Shown piece by piece: positions 1 to 8,908 of a stretch of 64,000 nt of DNA (the stretch's first letter is position 1; each line of letters opens with the position of its first letter). Made by a program: the position numbers and the translations under genes. The DNA is taken from contig NVQL02000076.1 in NCBI GenBank assembly GCA_002400495.2, positions 1 through 64,000 on the forward strand, given 5' to 3'. The notes beneath the pieces are model-generated. The model had not been told where the DNA came from, searched no databases, and worked only from the letters and a program-made list of their open reading frames with translations. Source of the DNA: Alphaproteobacteria bacterium (GTDB lineage: Bacteria > Pseudomonadota > Alphaproteobacteria > Rhizobiales > OSC116).

Positions 1-156
1 CGTTTGATTTGGGGAAGTGATTGCCCATTTGTCGGGGATGAAGACCATGCAAACTATCGTTCGACATTGGATTGGTTTCTAAATGCCGTTCCCGATGAGA
101 AAGATCGCGAACAGATCCTCGGTAAAAATGCGCTGGCTTTATACTTTCAATCTTGA
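1..156 (+). CDS. Amidohydrolase family protein, C-terminal end only
   Basis: The gene enters from beyond the left edge, so only the last 51 codons are visible, ending in TGA at 154-156. The fragment starts RLIWGSDCPF and continues with a helix ending KNALALYF. That is the usual C-terminus of Amidohydro_2 (TIM-barrel, 2-pyrone-4,6-dicarboxylate lactonase-like) hydrolases, where the Asp of GSD is the last metal or catalytic ligand. A PDC lactonase-type role would fit the aromatic catabolism genes at 2.3-8.1 kb, but the substrate cannot be read from this piece. It is followed by about 150 bp without a gene before the convergent cupredoxin. Confidence 0.7.
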   Translation, partial: RLIWGSDCPFVGDEDHANYRSTLDWFLNAVPDEKDREQILGKNALALYFQS

Positions 157-306
157 ATAATGATCGGGCCAATTTTTATGGCTTGCGGGCAATATTTGCC
201 TGTATGGTTGCGACAGTGTTTTTAGAAATTATAAATAAGGACATCAGAATGATACAGCATCGCTGTCAGTCACTGATTCCGCGAATTGTATCGCGATGCC
301 CCCACC

Positions 307-678
307 TTAATCCCGTATTTTTAGTGTTAATGTTGCTTTCATCATTGGGTGAAAACGGCAAAAATAATCAAGGCTCATATCTTTGCTGATAATAATTTCT
401 TGCTGTTCGCCTTTTTTAAGGGTTTTTGTAGACCAACTTTTGTCCCTTGCGGTTGCGGTATGTGGTGCAATATCTATGTTCATCCAGATAACGACATCAC
501 CAATTTCGACATTTAAAATAGTGGGTTCAAACTCAAAATTGCTTATTTTAATTTGGTGAGTTTTGCGGTCTTTTCCATTAAGGGCGAGTGCTTTGCTGAT
601 AAAGTTAGGCAATAAGCTTGCAGCTACCGAAGTAGCTGCAAATATGGATAGGAATTTTCGTCTGGTTATGGATACCAT
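307..678 (-). CDS. Tat-exported cupredoxin (plastocyanin-like copper protein)
   Basis: This 123-residue protein begins with a twin-arginine signal (ITRRKFLS at residues 4-11) and a hydrophobic stretch, then one cupredoxin domain from about residue 40. The type 1 copper ligands are visible: His in APHTA and the C-terminal cluster FCRFHPMM giving Cys, His and Met. It should be a periplasmic one-electron carrier or copper-binding protein, similar in size to amicyanin or pseudoazurin. Its ATG overlaps the TAA of the upstream DUF4142 gene (TAATG), so the two are translationally coupled. The redox partner is not in the window. Confidence 0.8.
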   Translation of the reverse strand: MVSITRRKFLSIFAATSVAASLLPNFISKALALNGKDRKTHQIKISNFEFEPTILNVEIGDVVIWMNIDIAPHTATARDKSWSTKTLKKGEQQEIIISKDMSLDYFCRFHPMMKATLTLKIRD

Positions 679-1211
679 TATTGACTAACTTTCTCGACCA
701 TCATAGCAGCGTGGTCTTGATGAGCTTTGAATATCTTTAAAGCAACGCCAAACAGCGCTTTTACTTCTGCATTCTCGATGTTTGGGATAAATGCATTTTC
801 AACAATGTCGTTTACAGCTTTATGGTAAGCAAGTTCATTTTCGGCATAAGCAATATCAAACTCCTTGCCACGTAATTGACTCAACATATCAATAGTTTTT
901 ACTGAGTTACTAAGCAATGTTTGGCTCAGGAAGTTATCTTGGGGTTCAGCTTTTAACTTTGCTAACAATGCCAATGCCTGCTCATTGACCGCAATATGAT
1001 CGCGTATCATTGTTTTGGCAAACTCCTGAATTTCAGGGTTGTCGGATATGCCCAATGCTAAATGCGCAATTTTAATATCAATATTGTCTGCAACATAGGC
1101 AACATGGGCAATCTCAAGATCGTTTAAATCTGCTGGGCTTTGAGCTTGGGCTGAGCCTGTTGTTACCGCAAATGATAAACCGATTGCCAGTATGGAGTTT
1201 CTTAATTTCAT
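678..1211 (-). CDS. Exported DUF4142 protein
   Basis: A 177-residue protein with a Sec signal peptide (MKLRNSILAIGLSFAVTTG, cleavage after AQA), followed by an all-helical DUF4142 domain with paired conserved His positions, as in the DHIAVNEQ segment. The family is widespread in proteobacteria and its function is unknown; a ferritin-like four-helix fold is often proposed. I chose the ATG at 1211 because AAGGAAAAAAAG sits directly upstream and the signal peptide begins there. A longer frame starting at 1280 has no signal at its N-terminus. It forms a two-gene operon with the cupredoxin. Confidence 0.75.
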   Translation of the reverse strand: MKLRNSILAIGLSFAVTTGSAQAQSPADLNDLEIAHVAYVADNIDIKIAHLALGISDNPEIQEFAKTMIRDHIAVNEQALALLAKLKAEPQDNFLSQTLLSNSVKTIDMLSQLRGKEFDIAYAENELAYHKAVNDIVENAFIPNIENAEVKALFGVALKIFKAHQDHAAMMVEKVSQ

Positions 1212-1384
1212 CTTTTTTTCCTTAATCATTGAATTGTGCCAGCAGATAGCTGCTAACAATTGCAATAAATACCATTTCAAAAGTATGATGAATGATGACT
1301 AGTCCTTTAAAACTGATCAATCGTACAATCTCTATTATTATTTGATCAATATGTTATGTTTGTAAGAACTTTGGAGGGTTTGAT

Positions 1385-2329
1385 ATGGATTTACTGAGTG
1401 ACATTCTTTCTCACATGCAATTAGAAGGCATGCTTTATTTTAGAACTTCTTTTACGTCACCCTGGAGTGTTCGTATGCCAAGCTATAAGAATGTGGCTAG
1501 GTTTCACTTTGCACATAGAGGACGGTGCTTGGTGAGGATTTCCCCAGATGAGCCGCCAGTGTTCTTAGAACAAGGCGACTTTTTAATTATCATGCGAGGC
1601 TCAGCACATACGCTCTATTGTGATCCGACCACTGAAAACCCAGCAACAAGACTTGACGATGTTGTTGAACGATCTGGTTTTAATGGCTCTGGTGTACTTG
1701 TTTATGGTGAATTAGGAACAGACCAAGAAACTCAGTTAGTGTGCGGACATTTTGCATTTGGTAAGAATGTACAGCATCCGTTTATTGATGCCTTGCCGAA
1801 TTATATACATATTAAGGATTATGCCAACGCTAACGGAATGTGGATGGAGCACACCCTAAAAATAATTGGTAATGAAGCTGGAGGTAAGCAAATGGGTGGT
1901 GATTTAATTGCCATGAAAATGTCAGAAATAATATTTGCACAGGCAATTAGAAGTTATCTCGAAAAAGACGGGTTAAGTAAGCCAGTATTAGCAGGTTTTG
2001 CGGATAACTCGATTGCCCAAGCCTTAACAGCTATTCATAAAAACCCCGGGAATGCTTGGACTTTGGAAAACCTGTCGCAAATATCAGGTATGTCTCGCAC
2101 AGCGTTTACAGCAAGGTTTTCTGCATTAGTTACGATGAGTCCATTAAAATATATTACGTTTTGGCGCATGCAATTAGCTACCCAACAACTGACAAATTCT
2201 AATGCGCCAATTATCGATATTGCCGAAATGGTGGGCTATCAATCTGAAGAGGCATTTAGCCGTGTATTTAAACGCCATTATCTAAAACCGCCCGGAGTTT
2301 ATCGACGAACAGCTATTTCGGAAGGTTGA
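1385..2329 (+). CDS. AraC-family transcriptional regulator with N-terminal cupin
   Basis: A 314-residue regulator. Residues about 10-200 form an AraC_binding/Cupin_6 domain (HFAHRGRCLV, then the FLEQGDFLIIMRGSAHTL strand pattern). Residues about 205-310 carry two helix-turn-helix motifs, WTLENLSQISGMSRTAF and IIDIAEMVGYQSEEAFSRVF, ending KPPGVYRR. It is divergent from the DUF4142/cupredoxin pair, sharing a 170-bp intergenic region, and converges on quiC. It could control either unit. The ligand is unknown. Confidence 0.85.
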   Translation: MDLLSDILSHMQLEGMLYFRTSFTSPWSVRMPSYKNVARFHFAHRGRCLVRISPDEPPVFLEQGDFLIIMRGSAHTLYCDPTTENPATRLDDVVERSGFNGSGVLVYGELGTDQETQLVCGHFAFGKNVQHPFIDALPNYIHIKDYANANGMWMEHTLKIIGNEAGGKQMGGDLIAMKMSEIIFAQAIRSYLEKDGLSKPVLAGFADNSIAQALTAIHKNPGNAWTLENLSQISGMSRTAFTARFSALVTMSPLKYITFWRMQLATQQLTNSNAPIIDIAEMVGYQSEEAFSRVFKRHYLKPPGVYRRTAISEG

Positions 2330-2352
2330 TATTATTTGTGAACTTTTAGTTT

Positions 2353-4287
2353 CTATGGATTGGATTTGGTTCGTTGCCTAGGATAAGGTTCATTCAATAA
2401 TTTTGGCATTCCCTTCGGTGGCATTTTGCGTTTCTGAGCTGCAATTCTGTACATTGCGTTGGATGCGCCATAACCTTTGTAGGCACCGCGCCTTTCTGTT
2501 ATTTCGAAGAAAAAACCATCGCCGTAGCTTTGGCTGTATAGTTGGAAGAATTCGCCATTTTCATCTCGGTCATATAAAATATGATTTTGCCTTAGTTTTT
2601 GAAGTAAATTTGCGTCCAGCTCAAATCGAGTATCGAGATCATCATAATAATTATCGGAAATTTTTAATGGAATGAAACCATTTTTGCATAATTGTTCGTA
2701 AGTTTCGAATATATCGGCTGTTGAAAATGCCAAATGCTGAACACTCGAACCAAAACTTTCGGCCAAGAAATTGCCAGCTAAAGTTCTTCTGTTTTCGGCA
2801 CCGTTTAAGGTTAAACGAAAGCTGCCACTTTCATTTTCTATCACTTGGCTGCGGATTAATCCTGCGGGATCGACCACATCAATCATTGGGGTTTTATGAG
2901 TGTTGAAAATTGAAGCGTAAAATAACAACCAAGTGAGCATTTCCTCGTAATTCATGGTTTCTGCAATATGGTCTATGGTTCGTAGGCCTGCGCCAATAGG
3001 CGGTTTGGTGTTTTTTGGTTGTTTAAATTCGATTTCCCAAACTTTTTCTAAACCTGATTTATCGTCAATGAAGTGAATGATCCCGCCACCGACACCTCGA
3101 ATGGCGGGAATTTTTAGTTCGCCTGGGCCTACGGGTTGTTCAAAAAGAGAGGCTCCTAGCGTTTTTGCACGTTCCACCGTCGCTTGAGCGTCACTAACGC
3201 GCATACCTATGTCACAAATATTAGTGCCGTGATAAATATATGAAGATTGAGCAAAGCCTTCGCGCTCGGTGTTGATGACTATGTTAATTTTGCCTTGCCG
3301 CCATAGTGCAACCTCTTTTGATATATGGTTGCCTGATTTTTCAAACCCCATCGTCGATAATAATTTGCCTAATTCTTCTGCTTCTGTTTCATTTGCGGCA
3401 AATTCTACGAACTCGATGCCTTTCACATCGGTTTTTTTCGGCATGTCGGGCACATTTATGATTAAGTTTGGTTCTGCATATTTCACTTCATCCATTAGGT
3501 TTAAAAGCGATCGATATCCGTCTAATGCAATGGCTTTAGGTGAGCCACCTCTGAATTGGTCGTTGAAGATCTCTAGAGATAGAACTCCTTCATATCCAGT
3601 TGCTGCAACTGCGCTCATAAAAGCGACAACATCAAGATCACCTTCTCCGGGCATATTTCTAAAATGTCGGCTCCAATAGAGTAAATCCATATCTATATTG
3701 GGGGCATCGGCCAATTGGACAAAGAATATTTTATCGCCGGGAATTGATCGGATGGTTTGAGGGTCAATTTGACGGCCTAACGTGTGAAATGAATCCACAA
3801 TAAGCCCAACGTTAGGATGATCTGCGCGACGAACAATTTCCCATGCATCGCGGTGGTCACTTACATGCTTGCCCCAAGCCAAAGCTTCATAACCAATACG
3901 TAAATTGCGTTTTGCAGCTATTGCTCCTAGCTCAGCTAAATCATCGGCAGCGCGGTCAATACCCCCTAAAGCCGCAGATGCGACACTGGAACATATGAGA
4001 ACCAAATCAGTACCAAGTTCCTGCATAATATCGAATTTACGTTCTGCTCTTTGAAACGCTTTGCTTCTATAGGGTTCAGGCAAACCTTCGAAATCTCTAA
4101 ATGGTTGGAATAAATAAATTTCTAAGCCGTGATCTCTAACCATTTGGCCAACTTCTTTTGGTGAGCCATCAAAAGCTAAAAAATCATTTTCAAATATTTC
4201 AATGCCATCGAAACCAGCCGCTGAAATTGCGGCTAGTTTTTCGACAAAATCACCTGCTATAGAAACAGTTGCAATGGATGTTTTCAT
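2353..4287 (-). CDS. quiC: 3-dehydroshikimate dehydratase, two-domain QuiC type
   Basis: This 644-residue protein joins an AP-endonuclease-2-like TIM barrel (residues 1 to about 265) to a 4-hydroxyphenylpyruvate dioxygenase-like VOC region (about 285-635). In the barrel, Glu in IGYEALAWG, Asp in GLIVDSFHT and Glu in LSLEIFND occupy the metal-ligand positions. The C-terminal half keeps HIAETM, VQHLAF and FFFEITE, the His/His/Glu pattern of VOC enzymes. The domain order matches QuiC1, which dehydrates 3-dehydroshikimate to protocatechuate. It is the last gene of the leftward operon, starting 5 bp after dctM. The neighbouring aroE-like dehydrogenase and TRAP importer support quinate or shikimate catabolism. 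Confidence 0.82.
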   Translation of the reverse strand: MKTSIATVSIAGDFVEKLAAISAAGFDGIEIFENDFLAFDGSPKEVGQMVRDHGLEIYLFQPFRDFEGLPEPYRSKAFQRAERKFDIMQELGTDLVLICSSVASAALGGIDRAADDLAELGAIAAKRNLRIGYEALAWGKHVSDHRDAWEIVRRADHPNVGLIVDSFHTLGRQIDPQTIRSIPGDKIFFVQLADAPNIDMDLLYWSRHFRNMPGEGDLDVVAFMSAVAATGYEGVLSLEIFNDQFRGGSPKAIALDGYRSLLNLMDEVKYAEPNLIINVPDMPKKTDVKGIEFVEFAANETEAEELGKLLSTMGFEKSGNHISKEVALWRQGKINIVINTEREGFAQSSYIYHGTNICDIGMRVSDAQATVERAKTLGASLFEQPVGPGELKIPAIRGVGGGIIHFIDDKSGLEKVWEIEFKQPKNTKPPIGAGLRTIDHIAETMNYEEMLTWLLFYASIFNTHKTPMIDVVDPAGLIRSQVIENESGSFRLTLNGAENRRTLAGNFLAESFGSSVQHLAFSTADIFETYEQLCKNGFIPLKISDNYYDDLDTRFELDANLLQKLRQNHILYDRDENGEFFQLYSQSYGDGFFFEITERRGAYKGYGASNAMYRIAAQKRKMPPKGMPKLLNEPYPRQRTKSNP

Positions 4288-4292
4288 AATGG

Positions 4293-5588
4293 TTATCCTT
4301 TATAGCCGAATAATCTTGGGAAATAGAGAACGAAATCTGGCACGAATGTTATGATTGCCAGAGCCGCAATGAGCGCCAATATAAATGGCCAAATTTCACG
4401 TATAATCCTGCCGACTGGTTGGTTGGTGATGTTGGCGACGATGAACAGCAAAAGCCCATAAGGCGGGGTGATTAGGCCTAACATAGCGTTTACAACCGCT
4501 ATAACGCCAAAATGCAGCAGATCTATGCCCATGGATTGAACTGTTGGTAGTAATATAGGAACCACAATCAGGATGATGACGCCACCTTCTAATACACAAC
4601 CGAGCACGAGCATAAGGATGTTTACAGCCAATAGAAAACCGATTTTTGAAAGCTCTAAATCTATCATGAATTCGGAAATCGCAATGGGGATGTCTTCGCG
4701 AATGATTACATAATTAAAGGTAAGTGAACCTGCGATTAAGATGCCAATTGAACCAACCGACCTTGACCCACTTTTTAGCGTGTTCCAAAATGCACTGAGC
4801 GAGACTGAACGATAAAGTAGAACCGAAATGATTAAGGCATAAGCCGCTGCGACTGCCGCGGCTTCAGTCGGAGTCATTATGCCGCCATAGATGCCACCTA
4901 AAAGAATTACGGGCAGCATAAGCGCTGGAAATGCTTCATATGTAACTTTGGGAAGCTCGCGCAACGGAACGGCATTATCTGTTGGGAAATTCCGCTTTCG
5001 TGCAATCCAATAATTCATCAACCCCATCATCAGCGCCATCAATAAACCCGGCGCCATGCCTGCTGCAAACAGGTAGCCGACTGATTGATCTGAGACCAAC
5101 GCATAGAGCACCATTGGTATTGAAGGAGGGATGATGGGCCCCACAGTGGCCGTTGCAGCTGTAATGGCAGCAGCATAAGCTGGTGTGTATTTGCCGTCCT
5201 TTGTCATAAGATTGATGACGATTTTACCCATGCCAACAGCATCAGCTATCGCAGACCCAGACATGCCAGAAAAGATAACTGATGAGACAACATTCACATG
5301 GCCCAGCCCACCTCGAAACCGGCCTACCAATGCCTGACAGAATTTTAATAATTTTTCGGCTAGCGAGCCAATGTTCATAATGTCTGCTGCAAGTATGAAT
5401 AATGGAATGGCAAGCAGAGTGTAGCCATTATACAAGCCTTGTAGCATTTGCTCAGAGGCGATTGAAGGGTCGAACCCTTTGAGTATGAGGTATAAAAAGG
5501 AGCCAGACATCATGGCCAAGCCAACAGAAAGGCCGGATACGACCAAAGCAACGATCAAGATCATCGTGACGGTGAATGGATCAATCAT
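4293..5588 (-). CDS. dctM: TRAP transporter large permease (DctM)
   Basis: A 431-residue inner-membrane protein with about 12 hydrophobic segments, the usual DctM length. Typical family segments are present: FSGMSGSAIADAVGMG, GPIIPPSIPMVLY, TPTEAAAVAAAYA and LITPPYG. It is the ion-coupled translocating subunit of a tripartite TRAP importer. Its start overlaps the end of dctQ by 8 bp and it is followed closely by quiC. The operon context suggests the substrate is quinate, shikimate or a related alicyclic acid. Confidence 0.93.
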   Translation of the reverse strand: MIDPFTVTMILIVALVVSGLSVGLAMMSGSFLYLILKGFDPSIASEQMLQGLYNGYTLLAIPLFILAADIMNIGSLAEKLLKFCQALVGRFRGGLGHVNVVSSVIFSGMSGSAIADAVGMGKIVINLMTKDGKYTPAYAAAITAATATVGPIIPPSIPMVLYALVSDQSVGYLFAAGMAPGLLMALMMGLMNYWIARKRNFPTDNAVPLRELPKVTYEAFPALMLPVILLGGIYGGIMTPTEAAAVAAAYALIISVLLYRSVSLSAFWNTLKSGSRSVGSIGILIAGSLTFNYVIIREDIPIAISEFMIDLELSKIGFLLAVNILMLVLGCVLEGGVIILIVVPILLPTVQSMGIDLLHFGVIAVVNAMLGLITPPYGLLLFIVANITNQPVGRIIREIWPFILALIAALAIITFVPDFVLYFPRLFGYKG

Positions 5589-6102
5589 ATGTATGACTTT
5601 CAGGATGAGTTTCTAATTCTTCGGGAAGGCGATTGCCTGCAATGCCACCCCATGCGATCAACAACATGCGGACGATTACGGCGATGTGAAAAGGAATATA
5701 AATGCTGAAAACTAAATCAAATTGCCAAAGGAATGCAGCGGTACGTTCAATACTCATAAAAGTGACATAGTCCCAAGCATCTGGAAGCGTCCACATAAAA
5801 ATTCCCGCGGTAACTAGACCACTAAAAACATCAAATGCGCGGCGCATGCCTCGTGGCACAGCATAATAGACGATATCAAGCCGGATCATATCACTAGTTT
5901 TTATGACGAAAGCAAAGCTAAATAAAATACCCCAGAGCCAAGCGATCGTGACCCATTCTACTGTCCAAAGAACTGGCCAGCCAAGAACGTATCTGAAGAC
6001 TATTTGCATGATAAAAACGATGAACATGCTTAGAAGTAACGCAGCAGTTAAATGGTTTGACCATCGCGCAATAAGATTTGCCCAATTTCGAATTTTGTTC
6101 AT
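5581..6102 (-). CDS. dctQ: TRAP transporter small permease (DctQ)
   Basis: A 173-residue protein with four hydrophobic helices, including ALLLSMFIVFIMQIVFRY and the VEWVTIAWLWGILFSFAFV segment typical of DctQ. It pairs with the large permease in the membrane and overlaps its start by 8 bp, which implies coupled translation. Upstream, 71 bp separate it from the binding-protein gene dctP. Confidence 0.9.
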   Translation of the reverse strand: MNKIRNWANLIARWSNHLTAALLLSMFIVFIMQIVFRYVLGWPVLWTVEWVTIAWLWGILFSFAFVIKTSDMIRLDIVYYAVPRGMRRAFDVFSGLVTAGIFMWTLPDAWDYVTFMSIERTAAFLWQFDLVFSIYIPFHIAVIVRMLLIAWGGIAGNRLPEELETHPESHTYD

Positions 6103-6173
6103 TAGAGGGAGCCTGATAAAGATAAGGAAAGTGAGGGTAGATAACGCTGGTTATCTACCCTTTGTGTTGTTGA

Positions 6174-7157
6174 CTATTTACCGATGGCAGTAATTTTGTC
6201 CATCAGGCCTTCTGGCCAGTCCACATCTTGACCTTCTGCGGCATAGACTTTAATCACGTTTGCAAGGAATGCATCGAGATCTGGCGTATAAACAGTTAGG
6301 CCATTCTTGATCATGTCTTGCTCGAGTGACACTTCTAAATCCAAAGTAATTTTATCCATCACTTCTCTGAAGTTGTCAGCACATTCTTGAACTTTTGCTT
6401 GTTGATCAGCGTTCATTGAGTTCCATTTGGAAATTGAAATCGCGAATGAATTATTGGCGATTTGATGAGCTGTTTTGCCGATATGCGTCAATACCTCGTC
6501 AAATTTCATGCTGCGAACTGCAGGAAAAGCGTTATCCTGACCATCAATTGCGCCCGTTTGAAGCGCTGTATAAACTTCAGTAAACGGAATCGGGACGGTT
6601 GTTGCGCCCATTGCACGTCCTACCAATTGCCAACCTTCTCCTGGAGGCATTCTAAGCTTGATGCCATCAAGATCGGCAGGTGTCATGATTTTTTTGTCAC
6701 CTTTATAGCCTAAGTGACGTGCGCCAATATATGGGTTGGCTAGTAGTTTTACTTTGGCTTTATCTTCTATCTCAGCCAAAAGATCATCTAAAATGCCACT
6801 CGTCCAAACTTGACGCAAATGGTCATAATTGCGGTACAGGAATGGTACACCCAAAACCTTGGTATGCGGTACTTGGTTGTAAAAATCAAAAATAGCAAGG
6901 TTGCCCATGTCTAAATTACCGCGTTGCATAGCAGTTAGCTCAGTACCTTGTTTGAATAAAGTTGCACCATGATACGATTTGAAATTAAATTCATCTCCAA
7001 GGCATTCGCCGAATTCCTTGCGCAGAGTAGCTGTTCGGATGTCACCCTCTGACACTGTATCCGAAAAAATTAATTCGACTTTGTCGGCTGCAAACCCAGT
7101 TGTGGTTAACAGACCAAGTGCCAAAGCGGTGAGCCCGCTAGTTAGTTTTAAACGCAT
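6174..7157 (-). CDS. dctP: TRAP transporter periplasmic binding protein (DctP)
   Basis: A 327-residue secreted receptor with a signal peptide (MRLKLTSGLTALALGLLTTT, cleaved near GFAA). The DctP domain shows the ligand-anchoring regions GIKLRMPPGEGW (conserved Arg) and ALQTGAIDGQDNAF. I chose the ATG at 7157 because GGAGGAAA lies just upstream; the alternative ATG at 7172 would contain this ribosome-binding site. It is the second gene of the aroE-dctPQM-quiC operon. The substrate is inferred from context only. Confidence 0.9.
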   Translation of the reverse strand: MRLKLTSGLTALALGLLTTTGFAADKVELIFSDTVSEGDIRTATLRKEFGECLGDEFNFKSYHGATLFKQGTELTAMQRGNLDMGNLAIFDFYNQVPHTKVLGVPFLYRNYDHLRQVWTSGILDDLLAEIEDKAKVKLLANPYIGARHLGYKGDKKIMTPADLDGIKLRMPPGEGWQLVGRAMGATTVPIPFTEVYTALQTGAIDGQDNAFPAVRSMKFDEVLTHIGKTAHQIANNSFAISISKWNSMNADQQAKVQECADNFREVMDKITLDLEVSLEQDMIKNGLTVYTPDLDAFLANVIKVYAAEGQDVDWPEGLMDKITAIGK

Positions 7158-7202
7158 TATGTTTCCTCCCATTTGCGTGTTGATGTCGGATTACCCGACG
7201 AA

Positions 7203-8096
7203 TTAACGGTTGAAAGCGTCAAATGTCGCTCTCATCCGGTTTTTATAGGGCTTAAGCCCAGTAAAGAGTTCAAAGGCGCGAACCGCCTGATAGATCGCCA
7301 TGTCCGAACCATCCATAACTTTGCAGCCAAGAGTTTTGGCAGCGGCAAGGAATTCGGTTTCCAACGGAAAATAAATGATGTCAATAACCCAATGATGTGA
7401 ACTTAAAAGTTCGATTGGAATAGGCGTTCCTGAATGGGCTGCCATGCCGATCGGGGTGGCGTTTATAAGCCCATCGGCCGCATTTACCGCTTGGACAACG
7501 TCAGTAACAATTGAAATTTTATCGTTGTTGGTTCGCGCGCGAAGTCTGTTCGCCAAATCTTGCGAAGTATGTTGGTTTTCATCGTAAATCATCAAATGAT
7601 CGATTTTTTGGTCAATAAGTGCGTTTGCAACAGCTGCGCCAGCTCCGCCTGCACCAATTAACAACACATTTTTACATTCGACGCCTGCCATATTATGTTT
7701 GAAGGCTTCCGCAAAACCCCAATAATCAGTGTTGTGTCCATAACGTTTGCCATCTTTAAACAAAACTGTATTCACTGCTTGAACTGCTTGAGCGGCATCT
7801 GAAAGATTGTCTAGAAACGGAATTGCGGCTTTTTTGAATGGATGGGTGATATTTACCCCATTGCAGCCACTTGCTTCAGCTTCTTTGAGAAGTTGTTCTA
7901 TATGTGTTTCTGCAGTCAGATTTTGAGTGTCAATTAAATCATAACGATATTGAATGCCCAATGCTGCGCCTTCTTCCATGTGCATCTTAGGTGTGCGCGA
8001 ATTTTGGATTCCCTCGCCAATCAGTGCGGTATAGAAATTGGACTTATCCAACTTACCACTGATGGGTTGCACATTGTTATCAACTCGAATTACCAA
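7203..8096 (-). CDS. Shikimate/quinate dehydrogenase (AroE family)
   Basis: A 297-residue AroE-fold enzyme. The substrate half has NSRTPKMH in place of the classical SxSxxxHN loop, plus NITHPFKK carrying the catalytic Lys and HNTDYWGF carrying the catalytic Asp. The Rossmann half has GAGGAGAAVANAL. The RTPxMH variant is common in catabolic quinate or shikimate dehydrogenases of rhizobia-like bacteria, so I read it as the first oxidation step before QuiC. The start is a TTG at 8096 with TAGGAG six bases upstream. It leads the leftward operon, opposite the TetR gene. A dehydroquinase, needed if quinate is the substrate, is not in the window. Confidence 0.8.
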   Translation of the reverse strand: MVIRVDNNVQPISGKLDKSNFYTALIGEGIQNSRTPKMHMEEGAALGIQYRYDLIDTQNLTAETHIEQLLKEAEASGCNGVNITHPFKKAAIPFLDNLSDAAQAVQAVNTVLFKDGKRYGHNTDYWGFAEAFKHNMAGVECKNVLLIGAGGAGAAVANALIDQKIDHLMIYDENQHTSQDLANRLRARTNNDKISIVTDVVQAVNAADGLINATPIGMAAHSGTPIPIELLSSHHWVIDIIYFPLETEFLAAAKTLGCKVMDGSDMAIYQAVRAFELFTGLKPYKNRMRATFDAFNR

Positions 8097-8138
8097 AACT
8101 ATCTCCTAAACTGAGTGAGATTACTCAACGTTGTAAAG

Positions 8139-8184
8139 TTTGTACCGTCTAGTACAAAAAGTCAACAACTTTGTACTAGACGGT
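8139..8184. promoter_or_regulatory. Large inverted-repeat operator between aroE-like gene and tetR
   Basis: Arms ACCGTCTAGTACAAA (8144-8158) and TTTGTACTAGACGGT (8170-8184) are perfect 15-bp inverted repeats around an 11-bp spacer. The left arm is itself nested in a palindrome, TTTGTAC-N6-GTACAAA at 8139-8158, the size of a TetR dimer site. The element sits between the divergent starts at 8096 and 8246, where the TetR repressor could control both directions. Confidence 0.75.
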
Positions 8185-8245
8185 TAATAATTTTTTATGT
8201 AGCATGGGCTAACACATAATTCGATACAGCCGAGGAAGCCATTAA

Positions 8246-8908
8246 ATGGAATTGGAAGAAAAACCGATTAAAGCAGTGAAGCGGGACCCTAAAGGTGTGC
8301 GGCGTAACATATTGCGCGTGTCGTCAAAAGAATTTGCAGAATATGGCTTATCAGGGGCGCGTGTAAATGAAATTGCAGCTTTAACTAAAGCCTCTAAGCG
8401 TATGATTTATTATTATTATGGCGATAAAGAAGGTTTGTATAAAGCTTGTCTGGAAGCTGCTTACTCACATGTAAGGGCAGGCGAAGAAAAATTAGATTTG
8501 GGTGGGTTGGAGCCTGATAAAGCATTGGCAAAATTAGTCGGATTTACCTTTGATCATCATCGGAAGAATCCCGATTTTATACGCTTGGTTATGATCGAAA
8601 ATATACACAAAGCAGCCTTTCTTAAAGGCTCAGAAATCATTCGTAGTGTCAATGCCGCTGCCATTAAAAACCTAACTGACATCATCATTAGAGGCCAAAG
8701 TTCTGGCGTGTTTCGTGATAAACTAGACCCTGTAGAATTGCATTGGCAAATATCCGCATTGAGTTTTTTTAACGTGTCAAACAAACCAACTTTTTCGGCA
8801 CTATTTGATAGTGAACTTTATTCGGATGAGGGGCAGCGGACACTTCGCGATCACGCTGTTGAAATGATATTGCTATATGTCAGCCATAAACAAGGAACGC
8901 AAAAATGA
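8246..8908 (+). CDS. TetR/AcrR-family transcriptional regulator
   Basis: A 220-residue repressor. The N-terminal HTH (residues about 20-65) reads RRNILRVSSKEFAEYGLSGA followed by KASKRMIYYYYGDKEGLYKA, the TetR_N signature. The C-terminal part (VRAGEEKLDLGGLEPDKAL onward) resembles TetR_C_6-like ligand domains. GAGGAAG precedes the ATG. It is divergent from the aroE-dctPQM-quiC operon with a strong inverted repeat between them, and its stop overlaps the next start (ATGA), so it likely senses a substrate of this locus. Confidence 0.9.
   Translation: MELEEKPIKAVKRDPKGVRRNILRVSSKEFAEYGLSGARVNEIAALTKASKRMIYYYYGDKEGLYKACLEAAYSHVRAGEEKLDLGGLEPDKALAKLVGFTFDHHRKNPDFIRLVMIENIHKAAFLKGSEIIRSVNAAAIKNLTDIIIRGQSSGVFRDKLDPVELHWQISALSFFNVSNKPTFSALFDSELYSDEGQRTLRDHAVEMILLYVSHKQGTQK

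Noticed and set aside
257-299. Terminator after the amidohydrolase fragment (GCATCGC with GCGATGC)
   Set aside because: The stem is only 7 bp with a loop of nearly 30 bases and no T run.
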